A DNA stretch of 64,000 nt from Batkoa obscura (lineage: Eukaryota; Entomophthoromycota; Entomophthoromycetes; Entomophthorales; Batkoaceae): NCBI GenBank assembly GCA_030770535.1, contig JASVEC010000004.1:310001-374000 (forward strand), read 5' to 3'. Under the pieces are notes generated by a model. That model did not search any database. It had not been told where the DNA came from and saw nothing but the letters and a program-made list of their open reading frames with translations. How positions within the stretch are numbered: the first letter of the stretch is position 1; each line of letters starts with the position of its first letter. The position numbers were made by a program, and so were the translations under genes. This document shows positions 56,700 through 64,000 of the stretch, in pieces.

Positions 56700-57962
56700 T
56701 TAGATTCAATTAGCACTAATAATGTTAAACTTTCCAACTTAAATTTAAGATTGCTATTAATTTTATAAAGACTAAAATTCGCTAACAGTCAAAACTCCCA
56801 AATTAGGAAAGCAGCTCAAAATCTAAATAGTTAGTGCAGTGCTGACTTAAATACATGAATTTAAATATATTTAATATTTTCATAAATTAGCTTACTATTG
56901 GTAGTAAAATATTCTTCTTGATTAATTAATTTTTTATTATCAAAAATCTCTTTAATATTTAAATTAACAGCAAGAAAAATTATGGTATGGATATTAATTT
57001 GTAAAGAGATCATTTTAAGATATTCTTTACTAAAAGAAGTTTTTTTTGATTATAGTTATAGGAGTTGGTGTTAATTTATAAAGTCCTATTGAAATATTGT
57101 TGTAATTTTCTTGATTTATAGCTTGCTTCTAAAACTTCGATTGTCTCATGGTTATTTTCATCTATTACTAAATCAGAACATATGTTTGTTACCTTTATGC
57201 TTTTGAAACCATTATAATCACAAGATAACCTTCAATAAATTTTAAATTAAATCTTCCATGTAACTACAATTCTACATTGGAAACAAACTTACCAGACGCT
57301 TCATTTTGTTGAATGATTATCTTACTGCATTCAAATTTGACCTTCTATAACTTTTTAAATCTTTCCTTAAGTTTATTTAAGCTATTGAAGTTGAAACGAT
57401 AAGAAGCATCTATATGAAGTAAACTAAAGTGATTTGGATTCAAATCTTTAATGACAGTTTTGGGAATTGCATTGGGACTTTCAATTATTAATTGCTCTAG
57501 TTGTTGACCTAAAATGTTTCTAAAAAAAACTCCAAAATAATAATGTAATTTACACTCGAAATTCTTAACTTTTTAAGCTTTAGGAGAGCTTTAATTGTAT
57601 ATTATTGGTGTTGGTATCATTTTAGATGCTTGCACCATTCTTATAGATTTTATCATAATTTATTGAGACGATGCTTGGGCAGTTGTGTCTAGATACTCGA
57701 CATTTATATGGTGTATGAATGATTTCTCCACTAACAAGCCATTCTTAATAAATTTTTCTTGATATGCCCATAGCTTATTGACCCTAGTATTATTATAAAA
57801 CGAATGCCTTAAATTATAATTAATGGCCTTATTAGCATCTTTGTTAATGTCTTTATTTGGAGAATAGATCTTAAACAAGTCATCTGGTTCGGGGAGTTTG
57901 AACATATCTAAAATCTGTGTAGGTAGGAACCCCAGCTTAAAAGGTAGCTTTTGCTTATCCAT
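56700..57962 (-). pseudogene. F-box/LRR-type gene, broken (fourth copy)
   Basis: The first 100 codons are open (57660-57962): MDKQKLPFKLGFLPTQILDMF, then the family's NKLWAYQEKFIKNGLL motif just after the F-box. Beyond 57660 the leucine-rich part can be followed as DNA to about 56790 (for example actcccaaattaggaaagc), but it has many stops. The F-box itself is weaker than in the copies at 17-19 kb. Functional only if a 100-residue product matters, which I doubt. Confidence 0.7.
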
Positions 57963-57969
57963 ATGGCAA

Positions 57970-58700
57970 AGTAACGGGCTAAAAAGTAGTATGGTTGATT
58001 AAAAAGCAATGTAAAAATATAAATGGTTTGCTTCTGGAAGCAATCTTTATTCACTTTATTTTAGCAAAAAAAGAGCTATTTGACAAAAATCTAATGTCAT
58101 CTGGAAGTCAATGTTTAAACAAACAAAAGTAGATGGAAGTGAAATTGATAGTAATAGGTCAAATAAAAAGGGTAATTTAATTAATCCTTTTAAGTAATCA
58201 AAGCAGGAGACTGCTAATGGTTCATTATGGATACTCATGTTTTGCTATTGGCTTTGTTCTACTTTACCGTTGTTTTTATATAATAAATTAAATGATTTTT
58301 AATTTTCAATTTTTTTCAAATATTTGTTATGTCCTTATTTAATGTCATTTTTAATAAATTCAACTAGAAGTCGAAAGATGAGTTAAAGAAGGTTGTTCTC
58401 CCAACTACTACTATAATACACTTCAAAGGTAGCTTTTTTAGTTTAAGCTCATCAATACAACGATAGTTAATTTAAGAAAAATAATTAGTTAAAACCAAAA
58501 ATTATAGTTATAACAAATCTATGTGTACTGGATTTAGGAATAAAAAGGACAGGTACCACATTTTTCACAGAAACAATCTTTAGCTGCATAGATATTAAAT
58601 TATGTAACGAAAGTAACTCTGTATCACTATCAAATTTTAATCGATTTTCACCTACTATTAATCATTGAAAACCTAAGCCTAGTTAACTATTTTTATTTAT
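57970..58700. other. Intergenic, nothing recognised
   Basis: AT-rich spacer upstream of the F-box pseudogene. The 60-codon frame at 58056-58238 has no support. Confidence 0.5.
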
Positions 58701-58709
58701 ATATTTTAA

Positions 58710-58849
58710 CCCTTTGGATACAATAGACGAGCCAGACTTATCAGACTTTTTTGTTAAAGCTTGATTATGGCACGTTTAACTTGTCTAATCTGGGTGCTAA
58801 GCACAAATTCTGACTCAATCAAACTTTTTAAAAAGTGATACCTAAAGGG
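58710..58849. mobile_element. piggyBac-like MITE (140 bp)
   Basis: The left end is TTAA followed by CCCTTTGGATAC (TTAA at 58706-58709) and the right end GTGATACCTAAAGGG followed by TTAT (58850-58853). CCCTTT ends and TTAA targets are the piggyBac pattern; the right TTAA would have one change. The inner 110 bp carry no coding capacity and have a higher G+C than the flanks. Confidence 0.65.
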
Positions 58850-59269
58850 TTATAAAAAAATAGAAATGCAATATTTAACAGCATTTTTTTATACAAAATA
58901 AGTTTAATACACAAATGTACTTAAAAAACCAAATATTTCATGACCAAAAATTGCTATTAAAAATACATTGTTTAGCATAATACACGTCAAATTTGTTATA
59001 AAATATTTTTTCAATTTTCAACAAATTAATAAAGCGATTTTAAGATATCAACAATATTTTCATAATTTAAGTAGTTATATATTTTTTAAAGTATTGCTAT
59101 TGTTTTAAATTTTTTAAAAAGCAATATACAATGATATATAAACTGTAAAAGAATTTGCTTTTTTATATAATAAAATTAAATAAGCATAAATACAGATATA
59201 AGTTCCATTAATAAAATACTGTATATTTAGTAAAAGCTTGATATAGGAATAGAAAAATAAAGGAGAACC

Positions 59270-62200
59270 TTAATGTGGAATCCCTAAAATCATAGATTAA
59301 CTTCAAACAAGACAAAAAGAATGGGATACAAAACTTACCATTAGTAGCAAACTGGAAGGAGTCATAAAGCACAGTACGTTTATTACCATAAGATTCACTG
59401 ATTCTAGCAATCATAAAATCTGCTGCAGCTCGTTCCGATTTATCTAATTGAAAACGCCATCTTAAATTTTTGATAGTGTTTTCTCCTAAAACAAAAAATC
59501 ATATTAATTAAATTTAACCATTGTCGACTCTATTTTTACCTTTAAAGCATGGTAAACCAGAATCCAACATCAATTGCACTACTTGAATAATTTCATTGGC
59601 ATAGGGTCTAATTGAAAAGTTAAAAAATAAGCGCTTCGATCTCAACTAAAGTAACAAATCAAAATTACCTAATAGCAAGATAAGCCTTAATACATAATTC
59701 AGTAAACCAACGATAAGGCTGGGAAGTAGAAGAACCACCCATAACTTGTATCATTTCAGTGGTAAGCTTAAAAGGTGAACTTTCAAAGTTAATGCCGCCT
59801 GGGGATATTTCTAATATAAAACCAAAATCTGATTTATATCACTAATATTAGTACAATTCAGTTATTGTTAAGCTGTAACTTACCTATATGAATAGTATGT
59901 CCATCCTTATCAATCATAATGTTACCATTATGACGGTCTTTGATTTGTAAGATGTAAGAAACCACAGAATAAGCTGCTACACTTTGAACATATGCATTTC
60001 TAGCCTTTATTTTTGTTTAGAGTTTATCATAAAAATCAAATACAATAAATTACTTTTTGATAATCAATTGAATTATAACCACCATAAGTAGCAAGGAAAT
60101 AACTAAAAACAAATTAGAAAAATTCAGACAAATTACTATTTCTTTTCTTACTTATTAAGATCATTAACCTTTTCCCTACCAAGTTGATCTCTAGAAATAG
60201 AATTGGGAATAGCATCAATAACGCCACACTAAAAACAAGCCAGAATTAAAACCACTGTATCTTACAAATAATAAACTTACCCCAGGTGAAGTAGCCACAG
60301 TGCGATAAGGAAAGAGATAAAGATCCAGCCCGAAGTTAGAATAAATATTTTTAAAGATAGCTATTAATTGTAAAGCTAAAACATCTTGTCTACAATCATC
60401 CCCTACTTTGAAGACAGCTGATTGCCAAACATCTTTATAAACTGGTGCTTTTTCTTTTTCTTTTTCTAATTCTTCTGGTGTTTCATTGATGATCTCAACT
60501 TCTTTGCGTATTTTAAATGTGGCCATAAAAGGTGCCTAAAATAAGATTAGATTTAATTAAGTTGATATCAAAATAATTAACAATTACTTTAGCATGAGAT
60601 TGTAAAGGTCTTCCTGATTTATAGTCAATATCAATGACTTGGCCTTCTGGATTACTAGGTAAATATACTCCAACTTCCACTTTAATCTTTTTCATTTCCT
60701 CATCAATTTTTTTCTAAAAAAATATATCTTTAGCTTTATATACAATATTACAAGCATGTTTCATCTACCTTTTTCTCCTCCTTTGGCCTTTTAATATATG
60801 GTTTCAAAATACCCGAAATACCTGTTACTTTATTAAAAAACTCGAACTCCTTATTATAAAACTCTTTATCAGCACCAGATAATTGATGTACAATTTTTTC
60901 AATAATCATTTCCAATTTTTCCTTAATGACATCTGCTTCCCCTGTCCCTTCATTACGTAAAAAGTTCGCCTTCATATTCCATATAATCTGGTGTGCAAAT
61001 AATTGACTCACCCTTGCCGCATCTAATATGAATTTCTCGACATAACCAAGACGATCGTAACGTAAAGCTTGTACTGTTTGTGGGATGTAAAAGAATACTA
61101 CATCCACTGGGTGATAGTGTAATACCCTCATTGAATATTGTAAGATGTAAGGATCGTCATTGGCTATGGTAGCTAAAAAGGAAGCTGCTGATATTGGTGG
61201 TACTGGGGCCCAATAAAGAAGCCACTGTAGATATAATAAGTATAAAAATAACATCAATATTATTAAAATCTACCTTATGAAATAATGGATCAATAATTTT
61301 ACGCTGAGATAAAAAGTAATTTAAAGCTTCACTATAACTGGTAACTTTAATAGGATCCTTTAAAATTAAACTTTGTAGCTCGGTTTCTATCACAGATTGT
61401 TTAAAACGATCATGAAGATGCAAGGCTAATTTAGGATTGATATCCCATGCTAATCGAATCGCCATCCTCCAACTATCCTATAATATAAGGTATATACATT
61501 AGATCATCTTTTGAGTAGTTAATTATTATCCTCCTTACCTCAGTCATAAATTTTTCAATATTGTTGATACCATCGGATTGCATAGGATCAGTAGCAGTAG
61601 GAACTGGATGATTTAAAGTCTTAAGACGACTCAATTCATTTTCAGTTAATAATTGTAATAATCGACGACTCTTTTGAAATTGTAGAATAATCTCTTCTTT
61701 TGATTTATCTAAAATAAATCGATCATTGGCTTTAGTTGATTTAAACTCATTAGTATCATTGAACAAAATTGATAAGCTAGAATTTTCTCTACTGCTTGCT
61801 TTGGTCAAATCTAATAAATTCATATTTAAGATTTCAGTATCCATATCCAAACTTTGTTTGAATCGTGCCATCATATTAAATTCATCTATGCATAACTGTT
61901 TATTTCCAGAACTATTCCATCTAATAAAATAGCAAATAGTAAGTATTTATATCCTTTTGCTATAAGTATAAATTTTTTACCTTGGAGGAGTCATAAACCA
62001 TGCAAAAGCAAACCCATAAAGCTCACTACGGAATCTAGTTTCATAAATTGGATCCAAATTATTTTTCCTCAACATTTTGAGCCCTAATAATAATAATCGA
62101 AAGCGAGGTTCTCTAGCCACTGGATTGGTAGTAGTATTCTTTGCATTTTTAAACGTAATAAGTAAAACACGCGCAATAATCTGTAAAATTTCTGGATTCG

Positions 62201-64000
62201 TATTTGTGAATGCATCATAACGAGTGACAAAGAATTTGATCCAAGTAGCATGAGGGTTGATAGAGTTATATACCAATTTAAATTTACTTGCTTTAACTTG
62301 TGGGTCCGTGGGTGTATACTCCATCTTTTGTACAAACGGATTTGCGGTATCTAACTTGATGGAAAATAGCCCTTTCTTTTGTACGATCGTCCAAATCCAA
62401 CAAAATTGTATCTCATTCATTAATCTAACTTCAAGGTCGCTTCTTTCTGTAGATACCCATGACCAGATACTTGATGCTAACTTAATTGATTCTGTAGTAA
62501 ATATATAAACTGGGATCCAACATACATAACGTATTAAATCATAATCTACTTTATCCTTTTGTAATACTAACCAAGCAGCAGCTTCATTAAGGGTAATCTT
62601 AAGTTCATTCTTACTGATAGGAGCATGGGCTTTTGATAATCCATAAAGCTCCTTAAGTTTAATTTTTAAACTTATGAGGTACTCTTCTGCCCCCTTTCCA
62701 TTCACTCCATATTCTAAGGATGACACTCGGCCATTAAAGTACGATTTCATTATTGAGCTTCCTGAAAATTGGGATGTGTTATCAGGTGGTGAAGCTGCCA
62801 ATTGATTGATCAAATCTAAGTTTATTGTTATTTTATTGTTGTGAAATTAAATTGAATAAAATTACTTGAAGATTGATGAAATTGAGGAAGCAAACGACCA
62901 TATTTCATAGCTAATGAACGACCATAATGAATACCAGTTGAAGTTTCACAAGTAGCAGTTTCATAAAGGTAAGCCTATATCAAAAAGTAAATAAATTTTT
63001 TGATTAATTATTACAATAAAATTAACTTGTAAATGATTATCCATTTCTGAGGCAGCTACATTTTTACCAGAATGCAACCATTTATTAACTGAGTCACTAA
63101 ATTGGGACAGCAATTGCTTACGATAGTTATAAGAATCAGGTAGCTGGATTGTAACGTTCACTAGCTCTGAAGTGAATTCAAATACTGGGCAATACTAATA
63201 AAAAATAAAGTTAAATCAAAACTGTAAGTACATCAAATAACCCACCTCATCTTGCATTTCCCCTTCACAGCCTTGCCACAACAACTGTAATAACTCTAAA
63301 GCAGTATACAAGATTGTACGGTGATAAATTAACTGTGGAAAAGCATCAAAGAACTTTTTAGCACAATGTAAAGATACTAGCACCATCTTTTCAACACGAT
63401 GACAACAATTAACTAACACGTTTTGAAGCTGAGAAATGACTGAGTTATTTAGGATTAATCCTAAGCCCACCTTTTGAGATTCTGCCAAGAATTTAGTCGA
63501 TACCTAAAATAAATTTACTTAATAAAATTAATATCAACTTTTAAAACGATATTACGTCATCGGCGATGGCTTCTACTAACACAGCCAATTTACTGACGTT
63601 AACCGATTCATTTGAGAAGTAATTTAAAATGAAACTAAAATTCCCAGAGTTACAACGCATAATCTCAATATGATATAATGAAAGTAAAAAGATAATCTGA
63701 GCAAAGTTAAGGTATCGAATTTCATTACTATGGGAGGGAAGTACTTGAATTAATTGATTTCTCATTTTTAACAATTCCTAAGAAATAATGAATACAAATA
63801 ATATCGTCAATAAATTAAATTACCTGCTCACTAAATGCTCTCCTTAATACCGAATTATACTCCAAATCAGTATCCAAGTAATTACCTGAAGAATTTGGAA
63901 CCAAAATTGGTGATTTAGCAGCAATGTCTAACATAGAAGAGCGCCATTCTTTGACCCAGGTGGATTCAGAAACAAAATCGTACAGCACACAATGAAACCA
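59270..64000 (-). CDS. STT4: Phosphatidylinositol 4-kinase STT4/PI4KA (partial, 5' end outside)
   Basis: Many exons; the C-terminus ends at 59270 with QFATNGIPH. The helical region (63.9-61.3 kb) leads to the lipid kinase unique region (WAPVPPI at about 61200, then [20 protein letters not shown] and [15 protein letters not shown]). Next come CYLP-type text [19 protein letters not shown], the kinase N-lobe [15 protein letters not shown] (60.4 kb), the DRHNGN catalytic loop near 59935 and the activation segment FGFIL (59.8 kb). It makes PI4P at the plasma membrane. The 59960-61187 stretch is nearly identical to a pseudogene at 32942-34172. Frames are open through all exons, so this is the functional copy. 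Confidence 0.95.

Overview
The window is about 27% G+C nuclear DNA from an early-diverging fungus. Genes carry many short GT-AG introns (about 45-110 bp) and lie in tightly packed divergent or convergent pairs. Products include a P-type Na+/K+-ATPase, an EED-like WD40 protein, decayed F-box/LRR genes and long AT-rich spacers. I infer an entomophthoralean fungus (Conidiobolus-like); no marker here proves the species.

Layout. 1-14.4 kb: start of SAE1/AOS1 (minus), bL36m and ketopantoate reductase, then a decayed tandem array of about 5-6 kb units. The array holds two copies of an unrecognised secreted protein gene alternating with two broken panE copies and one broken bL36m copy, and ends at the intact DENR/TMA22 gene. 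14.4-21.8 kb: broken F-box/LRR genes and small DNA transposons. 21.9-23.2 kb: a coiled-coil protein with three helix-turn-helix-like repeats. 23.9-29.5 kb: ORC2, an EED/ESC-like WD40 gene and an MCM10-like gene, a replication and chromatin cluster. 30.3-38.2 kb: accessory zone with a broken F-box gene, a rearranged PI4-kinase pseudogene, transposon copies, a Tc1 transposase remnant and an F-box/LRR 3' fragment. 39.7-47.1 kb: Na+/K+-ATPase alpha and cytosolic HSP90. 47.7-56.2 kb: COQ9, a PLC-X domain protein, DPM1, TEL2/TELO2 and CHMP5/VPS60. 56.6-64 kb: a decayed F-box gene, a piggyBac-like MITE and the 3' two thirds or so of the functional PI4-kinase STT4/PI4KA (minus, running off the window).

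The main unusual signals are: two separate cases of near-identical tracts with abrupt edges inside older duplicates, which look like gene conversion (the secreted protein pair, and STT4 versus its pseudogene 26 kb away); a roughly 97-bp MITE family with eight copies, one of which sits inside a panE pseudogene and so fixes the element ends; a 459-bp inverted-repeat element in four copies; and a 133-bp imperfect palindrome just upstream of the HTH-repeat gene. No tRNA, rRNA or CRISPR array was seen.
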